From: Prevotella sp. E13-17
GTDB taxonomy: Bacteria; Bacteroidota; Bacteroidia; Bacteroidales; Bacteroidaceae
Reading direction: 5' to 3'
NCBI RefSeq assembly: GCF_022024035.1
Contig: NZ_CP091787.1
Location: 372,001 to 436,000 of the forward strand
Length of the DNA: 64,000 nt
Shown piece after piece: positions 55,616 through 64,000 of this stretch (within the stretch, counting starts at the first letter, position 1; each line of letters begins with the position of its first letter). The position numbers and the translations under genes are program-made. The notes beneath the pieces were generated by a model that saw nothing but the letters and a program-made list of their open reading frames with translations, did not search any database and was not told the DNA's origin.

Positions 55616-56869
55616 TTAGTTATAGCAGTATTCGCCGTGTTCGTAGATGTCCAGTCCTTCTTCCTCGATGCGAGCGTTCACGCGCAGGCCGTGTAGCTTT
55701 TTGATGCCATAGAATAGTGCCACACCGCAGACTGCAGCCCAGAGGTCAATGACCAGCACTCCGAATACCTGTGCGCCCAAAAAGCCAAAGCCATGACCAT
55801 AGAAGACACCGGCGGTGGTAGAGAATAAGCCTGTCATGACGGTGCCAAGGATGCCGCAAACTCCATGAACCGATGAGGCGCCGACGGGGTCGTCAATGTG
55901 CAACTTGTGATCAATAAACTCGATGGCATAGACCAGAACAGCGCCACACACCAGACCAATGACGACTGAACCTATGGGCGAAACAACGTCGCAACCGGCA
56001 GTGATGCCTACCAAGCCAGCCAAGACGCCGTTCAGAGTCAGTGACAGTGATGGCTTGCCATATTTGAACCAAGTCACAAACATGGTGGCCATACCGCCAG
56101 AGACGGCAGCAAGGTTGGTGGTCAGGAATACATGCGAGATGGCAACACGGTTCACCTCGCCGCTGGCTGCCAGCTGAGAACCAGGGTTGAAACCAAACCA
56201 TCCCAGCCAGAGGATGAAGACACCCAGTGCCGCCATGGCCAGATTGTGGCCGGGAATGGCACGACTCTTACCCTCTTTGGTGTATTTGCCGATGCGTGGC
56301 CCCAGTGCAATGGCGCCAATCAGAGCCAGTACACCACCAACGCTGTGCACGATGGCAGAGCCGGCAAAGTCGTGAAACACGTCACCAAAGGTGGTCATCA
56401 TAAAACTGTCGGCAGCATCACTGCACAACCAACCTCCGCCCCAGGTCCAATGACCTTCGATGGGGTAGATGATAAGCGAAATGACTGCACTGTAGATCAG
56501 GTACATCGAGAACTTGGTACGTTCGGCCATTGCACCGCTCACAATCGTTGCCGCGGTGGCACAGAAGACCGTTTCGAACATCAAGAAGCCCTCTACGGGC
56601 AAGTCGCCTTTATAGAAAGAGAGGTCGCCCCAGTTGGGTATGCCTACAAAGCCAGCACCATCGCTGCCAAACATAAAACCAAAACCGATAAAGAAGAACA
56701 GCAATGAGCCAAACATAAAGTCCACAAAGTTCTTCATCAGAATGTTTGCTGTGTTTTTACCTCGGGTGAAGCCCGCCTCGCACAGCGCAAATCCTGGCTG
56801 CATCCAAAATACAAGCATGGCTGCTAACAGCATCCATACGGTGTCAAGTGATAATCCTATTTCGTTCAT
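55616..56869 (-). CDS. amtB: Ammonium transporter
   Basis: A 417-residue Amt/Rh channel with about 11 helices from the ATG of MNEIGLSLDTVW. The frame remains open 60 codons further, but that stretch translates the GC-rich repeat element and part of glnB and has no Amt residues. Conserved segments include PGFALCEAGFTRGKN, GHWTWGGGWL, DFAGSAIVHSVGG and the His-containing DPVGASSVHGVCG with its pore His. It lies behind glnB, whose PII product normally plugs the channel when nitrogen is plentiful. Confidence 0.95.
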   Translation of the reverse strand: MNEIGLSLDTVWMLLAAMLVFWMQPGFALCEAGFTRGKNTANILMKNFVDFMFGSLLFFFIGFGFMFGSDGAGFVGIPNWGDLSFYKGDLPVEGFLMFETVFCATAATIVSGAMAERTKFSMYLIYSAVISLIIYPIEGHWTWGGGWLCSDAADSFMMTTFGDVFHDFAGSAIVHSVGGVLALIGAIALGPRIGKYTKEGKSRAIPGHNLAMAALGVFILWLGWFGFNPGSQLAASGEVNRVAISHVFLTTNLAAVSGGMATMFVTWFKYGKPSLSLTLNGVLAGLVGITAGCDVVSPIGSVVIGLVCGAVLVYAIEFIDHKLHIDDPVGASSVHGVCGILGTVMTGLFSTTAGVFYGHGFGFLGAQVFGVLVIDLWAAVCGVALFYGIKKLHGLRVNARIEEEGLDIYEHGEYCYN

Positions 56870-56877
56870 AATTCTAT

Positions 56878-56993
56878 AACCTCCCCCTAACCCCCTCCCA
56901 AGGAGGGGGAACCTGTACGGAGGTATCTGGTTTTTGATTATTATTGTCCTCTTTTGCTTTCTTCCCCTCCTTGGGAGGGGGCGGGGGGAGGTT
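56878..56993. repeat. GC-rich inverted-doublet repeat element, copy C
   Basis: The left arm (56878-56912) and right arm (56961-56993) are near-perfect inverted copies around AACCTCCCCC, each with a CCCTCC/GGAGGG hairpin, around a 48-bp AT-rich core. It fills the glnB-amtB gap from 1 bp before the glnB stop side to 9 bp before the amtB start. Confidence 0.75.
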
Positions 56994-56994
56994 C

Positions 56995-57342
56995 CTATTT
57001 CTTGTCTCTCAGCACTGTGTCGCCATTTTCGCCTGTGCGGATGCTCCATGTGTCCAGTACTTCGCTGACGAAAATACGCCCATCGCCAACTTCGCCTGTG
57101 TGAGCTACCTGCAGAATCACCTTTACAGTGGGGGCTACGAATTGGTCGCGACAGACAATGGTCAGTGCTACGCGCTCAATCACGTCGGTTGAATACTGTA
57201 CTCCACGATAGATCCTCTCTTCGCGACTTTGCCCGATGCCATGCACATTGTGGTATTCAAACCAGTCAATGTCTGATTGTAGCAGCGCCTCTTTCAAGTC
57301 TTCGAACTTCGTCTTTCGGATAATAGCTTCAATCCTTTTCAT
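56995..57342 (-). CDS. glnB: Nitrogen regulatory protein P-II
   Basis: A 115-residue signal protein. MKRIEAIIRKTKFEDLKEAL starts the ferredoxin-like fold, the T-loop is HGIGQSREERIYRGVQY with Tyr50 at the usual modification site, and the second signature GEVGDGRIFVSEVL with RTGE closes the ATP/2-oxoglutarate pocket. It should regulate the AmtB channel encoded next and possibly glutamine synthetase. Confidence 0.93.
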   Translation of the reverse strand: MKRIEAIIRKTKFEDLKEALLQSDIDWFEYHNVHGIGQSREERIYRGVQYSTDVIERVALTIVCRDQFVAPTVKVILQVAHTGEVGDGRIFVSEVLDTWSIRTGENGDTVLRDKK

Positions 57343-57421
57343 AACTCAATTCTCTTTTTTTACTTTATTATTAATAATTAGTCCCCGCTTTCAGGGAGTT
57401 CAATATGAAAGCTTTCGGATG

Positions 57422-57429
57422 CAAAATTA
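57422..57429 (-). promoter_or_regulatory. -7 box for glnB-amtB
   Basis: TAATTTTG on the minus strand, about 80 bp before glnB, without a clear -33 box. GAAAGCTTTC (57407-57416) just downstream is a 10-bp palindrome that could be an operator. Confidence 0.5.
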
Positions 57430-57573
57430 ATTCATTTTGACAGAAAGAATGCTGAGGTTTGTGCAAAACGAATCTTTGTTTTGTGATTTACTATCAAAAC
57501 GTAAGTAAAACAACTAAAATACTTTCAGTTTGTTGTTTTTTAGACGGTTGTAGCTTATAGTTTAATGTAAATA
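57430..57573. other. Intergenic stretch with no recognised element
   Basis: Part of the 307-bp gap between glnB and proA. It is AT-rich and has no ORF, repeat or RNA structure that I recognise apart from the promoter and hairpin listed on either side. Confidence 0.6.
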
Positions 57574-57620
57574 GCCGCCAAACGCCGTGAACAGGGGTAC
57601 TATCCACGGCGTTTGGCGGC
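57574..57620 (-). terminator. Very stable hairpin downstream of proA
   Basis: GCCGCCAAACGCCGTG (57574-57589) pairs perfectly with 57605-57620, a 16-bp GC-rich stem with a 15-nt loop. It lies 30 bp past the proA stop. The following T-run is weak, so it may act chiefly as a 3' stabiliser. Confidence 0.7.
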
Positions 57621-57649
57621 ACTTTACTGTCGGAATATCGTTGCTTTGA

Positions 57650-58891
57650 CTAAGCTCTTATCTGTCCTTCGCCTTCGATGAGCCACTTGTAGGTGGTGAT
57701 TTCTTCCAAGGCCATGGGGCCGCGTGGGCCCAATTTCTGGGTTGAGATGCCTATCTCTGCCCCCAGTCCGAACTGCGCACCGTCTGTGAATGAGGTTGGT
57801 GCATTCCAATAGACGCATGCAGCGTCAACATGAGCCTGAAACATTCGTGCGGCCTTTTCATCCTTTGTGATGATGCATTCGCTATGCCCCGACCCGTTGT
57901 TGTCGATGTGTTCCAGGGCCTCTTCTATCGAGGCAACGGTCTTGATGGCCATCTTATAGTCCATAAACTCGGTGCCGAAGCTCTCTTCTGTGGCATGCTC
58001 CAGATAGGGATAGTGCCCTTCAAGCGCGGCATGAGCCTGCTGGTCGGCATAGATGATGACCTTTTTCTCTGCTAATGGCTCAACCAGATGGGCCAGGTCG
58101 CAGAGTCTCTCGCTGTGTATAAGCAGGCAGTCTAGTGCATTGCACACACTGACACGACGTGTCTTCGCATTGTTGACGATGGCGCGTCCCATCTCCAAAT
58201 CACCGTCTTTGTCAAAGTAGGTGTTCACTACACCGGCACCAGTCTCAATGACGGGCACGCGAGCCGTGTCGCGTACGAAGTCGATAAGTTTTCTGCCACC
58301 GCGTGGTATGCACAGGTCTATGTAGCCCACGGCGTTCAACATCTCCCCCGTAGCCTCGTGAGTGGCAGGCAGCAGAGCTACTACATCTTTTGAGATGCCG
58401 TATTGCTCAAGCACTTCATGAATCAGTGCCACCTCCTCTCGGTTGCTGCAGTCGGCATCTTTGCCGCCTTTCAGAACGCAGGCATTGCCACTTTTGAAAC
58501 AGAGTGAGAAAACATCAAACGTCACGTTCGGACGTGCTTCGTAGATCATGCCAATCACTCCGAAGGGCACCGACACACGGCACAGCCGCAAGCCGTTGGG
58601 CAGTGTCTTGGCTTTGGTCACATGTCCCAGTGGCGATGGCAGTGTGGCCACGTTGCGCATGTCGGCAGCTATGGCCTCCAATCTGCTCTCCGTCAGTTGC
58701 AGACGGTCGTAGAGCGGGTTTGATTTCTCCATCTTGCTCAGGTCCTTCGCGTTGGCCTCCAAGATGCGCTGTTGCTGTTTCACAATAGCCTTGCTGACGG
58801 CCAGAAGTATCTCGTTACGTTGTTCGTCGGTGAGCAGCCCCAGTCGTTTGCTGGCTTGCTTCACTCGTTTGAAAGTGTCAGTGAGTTGCAT
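57650..58891 (-). CDS. proA: Glutamate-5-semialdehyde dehydrogenase (gamma-glutamyl phosphate reductase)
   Basis: A 413-residue NADPH-dependent enzyme, the second step of proline synthesis. The family segments [40 protein letters not shown] and [14 protein letters not shown] (with the catalytic Cys) are intact, as is [16 protein letters not shown] near the end. Its start overlaps the proB stop by 14 bp. Confidence 0.95.
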   Translation of the reverse strand: MQLTDTFKRVKQASKRLGLLTDEQRNEILLAVSKAIVKQQQRILEANAKDLSKMEKSNPLYDRLQLTESRLEAIAADMRNVATLPSPLGHVTKAKTLPNGLRLCRVSVPFGVIGMIYEARPNVTFDVFSLCFKSGNACVLKGGKDADCSNREEVALIHEVLEQYGISKDVVALLPATHEATGEMLNAVGYIDLCIPRGGRKLIDFVRDTARVPVIETGAGVVNTYFDKDGDLEMGRAIVNNAKTRRVSVCNALDCLLIHSERLCDLAHLVEPLAEKKVIIYADQQAHAALEGHYPYLEHATEESFGTEFMDYKMAIKTVASIEEALEHIDNNGSGHSECIITKDEKAARMFQAHVDAACVYWNAPTSFTDGAQFGLGAEIGISTQKLGPRGPMALEEITTYKWLIEGEGQIRA

Positions 58892-59657
58892 GGACTAAGA
58901 ATTCGGTATGAGGGGTGTGGATTGAATCTTCGATGAGGTTGATGAGGATGTTGTCGCGCTTGCCGTTGGCAATAATGACACGTATGCCTGCTGCTTGGAT
59001 TTTCGAGGCCGTGGCATATTTCGACTGCATGCCGCCACGTCCGGCTGAGCTTTTTTCGGCCTGAATATACTGTGAGAGGTCGCTGCCAGGAATCACCTCC
59101 TTGATCAGTTGCGACTGGGGGTCGTTGGGGTTGCCCGTGTAGATGCCGTCAATGTTCGACAAGAGTATCAACGTGTCTGCCTCCATCATTTGGGCGATGA
59201 GGCCAGACAGTTCGTCATTGTCGGTGAACATCAGCTCGGTGACGCTCACGGTGTCGTTCTCGTTGACAATGGGCAGCACACCATTCTCCAACATCACACG
59301 CATACATGCCTGCTGGTTCTTATACTGTTCGCCAGGACTGAAGTTCTCTTTCATCGTGAGGACCTGTCCTACATGGATATGGTATTCGCGGAAGAGGTCG
59401 TAGTATAGACCTATCAGTTTAGCCTGACCCAATGCAGAAAACAGCTGGCGCTGCTCCACCGAGTCAAGTTCGTGGGTGGCCTTCAGTTCGCGACGTCCGC
59501 AGGCTACGGCTCCTGATGATACCAATATCACCTCGAAGTCCTGTTGGCGCAGCCAGGCTATCTGGTCCACCAGTGCCGACATGCGTGTCACGTCAAGACG
59601 ACCGTCAGGACGTGTCAAGGCATTCGACCCCACCTTGATAACGATTCTTCTCTTCAT
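58878..59657 (-). CDS. proB: Glutamate 5-kinase without PUA domain
   Basis: A 259-residue amino-acid kinase, the first and feedback-inhibited step of proline synthesis. Motifs: [42 protein letters not shown] and [15 protein letters not shown]. The E. coli enzyme has about 110 further residues forming a PUA domain; they are absent here, as in many Bacteroidota. Confidence 0.94.
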   Translation of the reverse strand: MKRRIVIKVGSNALTRPDGRLDVTRMSALVDQIAWLRQQDFEVILVSSGAVACGRRELKATHELDSVEQRQLFSALGQAKLIGLYYDLFREYHIHVGQVLTMKENFSPGEQYKNQQACMRVMLENGVLPIVNENDTVSVTELMFTDNDELSGLIAQMMEADTLILLSNIDGIYTGNPNDPQSQLIKEVIPGSDLSQYIQAEKSSAGRGGMQSKYATASKIQAAGIRVIIANGKRDNILINLIEDSIHTPHTEFLVHATH

Positions 59658-59692
59658 TGTGTATCCTTTTTCTCAATAAAAATAACAATCTG

Positions 59693-59727
59693 CTGCAAAA
59701 TTACGAATAATATTTGTAATTTTGCAG
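59693..59727. promoter_or_regulatory. Symmetric divergent promoter between proB and the AGCS gene
   Basis: CTGCAAAATTAC and GTAATTTTGCAG are perfect 12-bp inverted arms around an 11-bp centre. Each arm contains a TAATTTTG box, one for proB (minus, 59696-59703) and one for the symporter (plus, 59717-59724). Leaders of about 32-35 nt result. The symmetry implies shared control. Confidence 0.65.
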
Positions 59728-59765
59728 CGTAATTTAGAAAAAGAATAAAAATAAGTAATAATCTA

Positions 59766-61169
59766 ATGGATATAAACCAACTGATTACTCAGGTTAACGA
59801 TGCCCTTTGGACTTACGTATTAATTGGCGCCTTGGTGGGCTGCGGATTGTGGTTCACTTGGCGCACGCGTTTTGTGCAGTTACGTATGCTTGGCGAGATG
59901 ATACGCCTGCTGACCGACTCAGCAGTCGATACAACGCGCGGTGTGAAGCACATCTCTTCTTTTCAAGCCTTTGCCGTGTCGGTAGCCACGCGTGTTGGCA
60001 CCGGTAATTTGGCGGGTGTTGCTTCTGCCATAGCCATAGGCGGCCCCGGTGCTGTGTTTTGGATGTGGGTCATTGCGCTGATTGGTGCGGCCACGGCTTT
60101 CGTTGAGTCAACACTTGCCCAACTGTTTAAAAGGAAGCATCAAGACTCCTTTATTGGTGGCCCTGCCTATTATATTCAGTATGGACTGCACCAGCGATGG
60201 ATGGCCATCACCTTTGCCGTTCTAATCACGTGCCAGTTTGGACTTTCTAATAATTCCATTCAGTCCAACACCATTTGTTGTGCTATGCAGGAAGCTTTTG
60301 GATGGTCGCCCTTATGGGTGGGCATCTCTCTGTCGTTGATGGCATTGCTGATTGTCTTCGGTGGCATCCAGCGAATTGCTAAGGTGAGTTCTGTTTTGGT
60401 CCCTGTGATGGCCATAGGCTATGTGGTATTGGCCGTCTTTATCATCGTGACCAATATCGAAAAGATTCCCATTGTCATGAAGGTGATACTCGCCGATGCC
60501 TTTGGTATCCATCAAGTAGCAGGTGGCGGCATCGGAGCTACCATTATGTATGGCGTCAAGCGAGGTCTGTTTTCCAATGAGGCAGGCGAGGGCAGCGCTC
60601 CGAATGTGGCAGCCACGGCAGCCACCAGTCATCCCGTAAAGCAAGGTCTGATACAGGCGCTGGGTGTGTTTACCGACACCTTACTGGTATGCTCGTGCAC
60701 CGCATTCATCATCCTGATCAGTGGTCTTTATTGCAATTCCGAACTGAATGGCATCGCCTTGACCCAGTCAGCGTTGCAGTCGGAGGTGGGAAGCGCAGGT
60801 CCTGTGTTTGTTGCTGTGGCCATCTTCCTCTTTGCCTTCTCCAGCATCATCGGTAATTATTATTATGGCGAGGCCAATATCCGTTTCATCACCAACGACA
60901 ACAAGGTGATGACAGCCTATCGCATCTTCTCGGGTGGCGTGATGGTTCTATTTGGAGCACTGGCCAGTTTTGAGTTGGTGTGGAATGTTGTCGATTTCTT
61001 TATGGCTTTCCTGACATTGTGCAACCTCATTGCCATTGTCTTGCTCGGACGCTATGTCTTCCGTCTTTTAGATGACTACAACAGTCAGAAGCGTCGCGGT
61101 ATCAAGGAACCTGCGTTCCATCGCAGTCAGTTTCCTGAGTTAGAGAAAGAGTTGGAATGTTGGGAATAA
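59766..61169 (+). CDS. Alanine/glycine:sodium symporter (AGCS family)
   Basis: A 467-residue transporter with about 11 membrane helices. Family motifs: FQAFAVSVATRVGTGNLAGV, GGPGAVFWMWVIAL and the segment RGLFSNEAGEGSAPNVAATA, typical of sodium-coupled alanine/glycine carriers. It is transcribed divergently from proB through a symmetric promoter and ends at a bidirectional terminator. Confidence 0.93.
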   Translation: MDINQLITQVNDALWTYVLIGALVGCGLWFTWRTRFVQLRMLGEMIRLLTDSAVDTTRGVKHISSFQAFAVSVATRVGTGNLAGVASAIAIGGPGAVFWMWVIALIGAATAFVESTLAQLFKRKHQDSFIGGPAYYIQYGLHQRWMAITFAVLITCQFGLSNNSIQSNTICCAMQEAFGWSPLWVGISLSLMALLIVFGGIQRIAKVSSVLVPVMAIGYVVLAVFIIVTNIEKIPIVMKVILADAFGIHQVAGGGIGATIMYGVKRGLFSNEAGEGSAPNVAATAATSHPVKQGLIQALGVFTDTLLVCSCTAFIILISGLYCNSELNGIALTQSALQSEVGSAGPVFVAVAIFLFAFSSIIGNYYYGEANIRFITNDNKVMTAYRIFSGGVMVLFGALASFELVWNVVDFFMAFLTLCNLIAIVLLGRYVFRLLDDYNSQKRRGIKEPAFHRSQFPELEKELECWE

Positions 61170-61172
61170 AAA

Positions 61173-61197
61173 AATGGGAACCATCTCGGTTCCCATT
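61173..61197. terminator. Bidirectional terminator
   Basis: AATGGGAACC (61173-61182) and GGTTCCCATT (61188-61197) with a 5-nt loop, between the convergent symporter and acyl-CoA synthetase genes, with A/T runs outside. Confidence 0.8.
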
Positions 61198-61204
61198 CTT
61201 GTTG

Positions 61205-62872
61205 TTATTTCTCTGCGTCTTTCTTTCTGATTTCTACGCGTCGAATCTTGCCTGAGATGGTCTTTGGAAGTTCGTCAACAAACTCCACAATGCGTGGATA
61301 TTTGTAGGGCGCCGTCTCTTTCTTGACGTGTTGCTGCAGTTCCTTCACCAGGTCGTCGCCGGCCTTGTCCTTCCATTCCTTACCTAGTACCACGGTTGCC
61401 TTTACGACCATGCCACGGATATCATCGGGAACACCGGTGATGGCACACTCTACCACTGCTGGATGGGTCATCAGTGCACTCTCTACCTCAAACGGACCAA
61501 TACGATAGCCCGACGATTTGATGACGTCGTCGATACGTCCTTCAAACCAGTAGTAGCCGTCTTCGTCGCGCCATGCCATGTCGCCGGTGTGATAGATGCC
61601 GTCGTGCCAGGCCTCGCGGGTCTTCTCTTCATCGCGATAGTAGCCCTTGAAGAGTCCGATAGGCTTCTTGTCGCCTATGCGTATCACAATCTCGCCCTTT
61701 TCTCCATCTTCGCAGGGGGTTCCATCAGCGCGCAGAAGGTCGATGTTGTATTGGGCATTGGGAATACCCATAGAGCCCGGTTTGGGAGTCATCCAGGGGA
61801 AGGTGCCCAGCGTCATCGTGGTCTCGGTCTGTCCGAAGCCTTCCATCATCTTGATGCCAGTCTTCTCATAGAACTTGTCGAAGACGGCTGGGTTCAGTGC
61901 CTCGCCTGCAGTGCAGCAGTACTCCAGACTGCTCAGGTCGTACTTGCTCAGGTCTTCACGAATCATGAAGCGATAGATGGTGGGCGGTGCACAGAAGCTG
62001 GTCACCTTGTATTTCTCCATTTGGCGCAGCAGCGTGTCAGCATTAAATTTCTCGTGATCGAATACGAACACGGTTGCACCGGCAAACCATTGGCCGTAGA
62101 ACTTACCCCAGACGGCCTTGCCCCAACCGGTGTCAGCCACCGTCAGATGGAGAGAGTTCTCATGCAGGTTATGCCAGAACACACCTGTTGTCAGGTGACC
62201 CAGGGCATAGAGATAGTCGTGTGCCACCATCTTAGGCTCGCCACTCGTACCACTGGTGAAGTACATGATCATGGTGTCTTCATTGTTGTTGACGAAGGCG
62301 GGACGCTCAAACTTCGCAGCCTTGACTACCTCCGACTGATAGTCGCGAAAGCCTTCGGGAATGGGCTTGCCGTGGTCGGTAATGGTGATGTATTCCTTTA
62401 CAGAAGGACTCTCGGGCATTGCCAGCCGGACCTGCTCGCACACGTAGGGGTCATCCACGCAGATAATCGACTTGATTGAGGCGCGGTTGTTGCGATACAC
62501 GATGTCGTGTTTTGTCAGCATGTGGGTGGCGGGAATCACTACGGCACCAATCTTGCACAGTGCCAACATCACAATCCACCACTCGTAGCGGCGTTTCAGT
62601 ATCAGCATCACGGGATCTCCCTTGCCGATACCCAGCGACTGCAGATAGCTGGCAGCCTGATCGCTCTGCTCTTTCAGTTGGGCGTAGGTGGCGCGAATCT
62701 CTTCGCCTTGGTCGTTGGTCCACAACAGGGCCAGTTTGTTGGGCGCCTCTGCGGCCCATGCGTCCATCACGTCATAGGCAAAGTTAAAGTGCTCGGGTAT
62801 GATGAACTCTAAGTTTTTATTGTAATCCTCAACAGACTCGAAGTGAGTTTGCTTTAAAAATCTCTCTACCAT
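61205..62872 (-). CDS. AMP-forming acyl-CoA synthetase (medium-chain/ACSM-like)
   Basis: A 555-residue adenylating enzyme. Motifs in order: MYFTSGTSGEPK (phosphate loop), GWGKAVWGKFYGQWFAG, MEGFGQTETT, the hinge YHTGDMAWRDEDGYYWFEG, GRIDDVIKSSGYRIGPFEVE and the C-terminal lysine in PKTISGKIRR. It activates a carboxylic acid to its CoA thioester; the sequence points to the acetyl/medium-chain branch without fixing the chain length. The XRE-cupin regulator lies 31 bp upstream on the same strand and probably controls it. Confidence 0.92.
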   Translation of the reverse strand: MVERFLKQTHFESVEDYNKNLEFIIPEHFNFAYDVMDAWAAEAPNKLALLWTNDQGEEIRATYAQLKEQSDQAASYLQSLGIGKGDPVMLILKRRYEWWIVMLALCKIGAVVIPATHMLTKHDIVYRNNRASIKSIICVDDPYVCEQVRLAMPESPSVKEYITITDHGKPIPEGFRDYQSEVVKAAKFERPAFVNNNEDTMIMYFTSGTSGEPKMVAHDYLYALGHLTTGVFWHNLHENSLHLTVADTGWGKAVWGKFYGQWFAGATVFVFDHEKFNADTLLRQMEKYKVTSFCAPPTIYRFMIREDLSKYDLSSLEYCCTAGEALNPAVFDKFYEKTGIKMMEGFGQTETTMTLGTFPWMTPKPGSMGIPNAQYNIDLLRADGTPCEDGEKGEIVIRIGDKKPIGLFKGYYRDEEKTREAWHDGIYHTGDMAWRDEDGYYWFEGRIDDVIKSSGYRIGPFEVESALMTHPAVVECAITGVPDDIRGMVVKATVVLGKEWKDKAGDDLVKELQQHVKKETAPYKYPRIVEFVDELPKTISGKIRRVEIRKKDAEK

Positions 62873-62903
62873 GTTTATCTAAATCTCAATTCTCCAATGT
62901 TTT

Positions 62904-63461
62904 CTATTCGACGGTAAATGCCAAGAACTTTACCGCTTTGTCGCCAACGGCCAGCATGCCGTGAGGCTTTGTTGCATCAAAGTAGATGCTGTCGCCTTCT
63001 TCCAGGATGATGGTCTTGCCGGCGATATACAGTTCCATCTTGCCCTCCAGCACCAAGTTGAACTCCTGGCCGGGGTGGTTGTTCTTGTAGATGGTACGTG
63101 CACCTGGCTTAGGTTCCACCGTGACCACAAACACATCTGCCTTGTGGCCCACGAAACCGCCTACCAGCGACTGATATTTATAGGCCTTTGTGCGCTCAAT
63201 GCTCATGCCTTGTCCCTTACGTGTCACGTAGTATGATGTCATGTGGGGCGCCTCTGCAAAGATGAGCTCCTCTGTAGATACACCATACTTATGCGCAATC
63301 TTCATCAGGTTCGAAATGGTAATGTCCATCTCGCCCTTCTCAATCTTCTCGTATTTCGCTGCGTCAATGCCTATTGTCTCGGCCATTTCGCTGACGGGAA
63401 TGTCCAACACGTCGCGCAGTCCGCGCAGTCGCTCACCAATTTGTTTCAGTTGTTCGTCCAT
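62904..63461 (-). CDS. XRE-family regulator with cupin domain
   Basis: A protein of 185 residues with an N-terminal XRE helix-turn-helix (about 8-65, EMAETIGIDAAKYEKIEKGE) and a C-terminal cupin (about 105-180, NNHPGQEFNLVLEGKMELYI with EEGDSIYFDATKPHG). Such proteins sense small ligands through the cupin. It is the first gene of a unit with the acyl-CoA synthetase, suggesting that it responds to a carboxylic acid or CoA ester. Confidence 0.93.
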   Translation of the reverse strand: MDEQLKQIGERLRGLRDVLDIPVSEMAETIGIDAAKYEKIEKGEMDITISNLMKIAHKYGVSTEELIFAEAPHMTSYYVTRKGQGMSIERTKAYKYQSLVGGFVGHKADVFVVTVEPKPGARTIYKNNHPGQEFNLVLEGKMELYIAGKTIILEEGDSIYFDATKPHGMLAVGDKAVKFLAFTVE

Positions 63462-63466
63462 ATATA

Positions 63467-63611
63467 AGCCCCCTAAGTTAGGGGGATGGGGGTCTGAACA
63501 AGCGTTTATCAGTCCCTTTATTATGTTGTTATGGAGGTCTGCGCTTGTTCAGACCCCTGTTGTCCCCTCGCTCGGCTATGCCGCTTTGCTTTGCAAAGAA
63601 CTTAGGGGACT
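63467..63611. repeat. GC-rich inverted-doublet repeat element, copy D
   Basis: The left arm (63467-63504) and right arm (63542-63611) share inverted GGGGTCTGAACAAGCG at their inner ends and CCCCTAAGTT at their outer ends. The right arm is about 30 bp longer and contains a GCGGCATAGCCGAGC-type hairpin on the minus strand. It fills the gap between proC and the XRE-cupin gene. Confidence 0.7.
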
Positions 63612-64000
63612 CAAACTCCTGCTTTCAGTCCGCGAATCACGGCCGAGGTAAATCCAGCATGCTCCATCTCGTTCAGTCCTTTGATGGTCAGACCACCAGG
63701 CGTGGTCACCAGGTCGATAGCAGCTTCGGGGTGCATACCGCTGGCTTGCAACAGCTTCACGGCGCCCAGCATGGTCTGCATCACAATCTCTTTGGCATGG
63801 TCGGCCTTGAAGCCCAGCTCCACACCACCTTCAGAGGCGGCACGGATATAGCGCATGGCGTAGGCAATGCCGCAAGAAGCCAGTGTGGTTCCTGCAGCCA
63901 AGTGTTGCTCGTCGGTCATCAGTGTGCTACCCATCGCATCGAAGATCGCCTTGACGGTCTCGGTGTGTGAGGGCTCGCCCGTTACGGTCACCAGGAATGT
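63611..64000 (-). CDS. proC: Pyrroline-5-carboxylate reductase (partial, N-terminus beyond window)
   Basis: The frame is open to the window edge, and 130 C-terminal residues are visible. They form the helical dimerisation domain: LASCGIAYAMRYIRAASEGG, the HAKEIVMQTMLGAVKLL helix and the hallmark VTTPGGLTIKGLNEME. The enzyme reduces pyrroline-5-carboxylate to proline, the last step after ProB and ProA, encoded 4 kb away. The NADPH-binding N-terminus is outside the window. Confidence 0.9.
   Translation of the reverse strand, partial: TFLVTVTGEPSHTETVKAIFDAMGSTLMTDEQHLAAGTTLASCGIAYAMRYIRAASEGGVELGFKADHAKEIVMQTMLGAVKLLQASGMHPEAAIDLVTTPGGLTIKGLNEMEHAGFTSAVIRGLKAGV

Noticed and set aside
56870-57049. 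60-codon N-terminal extension of AmtB
   Set aside because: It translates the GC-rich repeat element and the end of glnB into Arg/Pro/Gly-rich sequence. The Amt family starts at the internal Met.
61463-62479. 338-codon plus-strand frame opposite the acyl-CoA synthetase
   Set aside because: Shadow frame; the minus-strand synthetase has every expected motif.

Overview
The window is chromosomal DNA from a Bacteroidales bacterium, most likely Prevotellaceae (Prevotella/Segatella-like). Four things point there. Promoters follow the Bacteroidota pattern, -33 TTTG or CTTG, about 20 bp, then -7 TAnnTTTG. Start codons lack strong Shine-Dalgarno sequences. The first giant protein ends like a type IX secretion (T9SS) cargo. 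Several families are typical of the order: DUF3836, an HU-related protein, a succinylornithine-type carbamoyltransferase, NigD-like and TorF-like proteins.

Layout. 1-18171: two giant genes in tandem encode glycine-rich YGGG/FGGG repeat surface proteins. The first is cut by the window start. The second has a signal peptide but no sorting domain and stops inside the 3' end of a vanZ-like gene. 18763-24413: an NSS-family symporter coupled to a helix-hairpin-helix protein, a lipoprotein 5'-nucleotidase, and a membrane-anchored AraC-type regulator. After it come three 21-22 bp-spaced direct repeats, a promoter and a terminator that together look like a small RNA gene. 24662-35066: a two-component system divergent from a TolC/MFP/FtsX-permease/ATPase efflux cluster that is interrupted by a DUF3836 gene. 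35118-41673: tRNA-Pro, murF, an HU-like protein, folP-cdaA and pta-ackA. 41910-48356: on the minus strand, lpxH, a four-helix-bundle cassette bracketed by inverted repeats, a DUF59 protein, a lipoprotein, an acyltransferase, ddl, rluD, a PASTA protein and rpmH. 48539-52920: efp, a glycosyltransferase, radC and a TPR histidine kinase. 52818-64000: terC, the carbamoyltransferase, a porin-like protein, amtB-glnB, proBA, an alanine/glycine symporter, an acyl-CoA synthetase, an XRE-cupin regulator and a partial proC.

The right-hand third is concentrated on nitrogen, arginine and proline metabolism. The middle is housekeeping envelope and acetate metabolism. The left third is accessory surface and efflux functions.

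The least explained structures are non-coding. They are (i) the AraC-regulator/operator/small-RNA candidate at 24.4-24.66 kb; (ii) a 22-bp-period array of four GACTTAAGTC palindromes upstream of murF; (iii) a four-helix-bundle gene flanked by inverted repeats, with a gene-less hairpin copy beside it; (iv) four GC-rich inverted-doublet elements between genes; and (v) a 7-bp tandem repeat across the efp promoter. No rRNA, CRISPR array, prophage or insertion-sequence transposase was seen.
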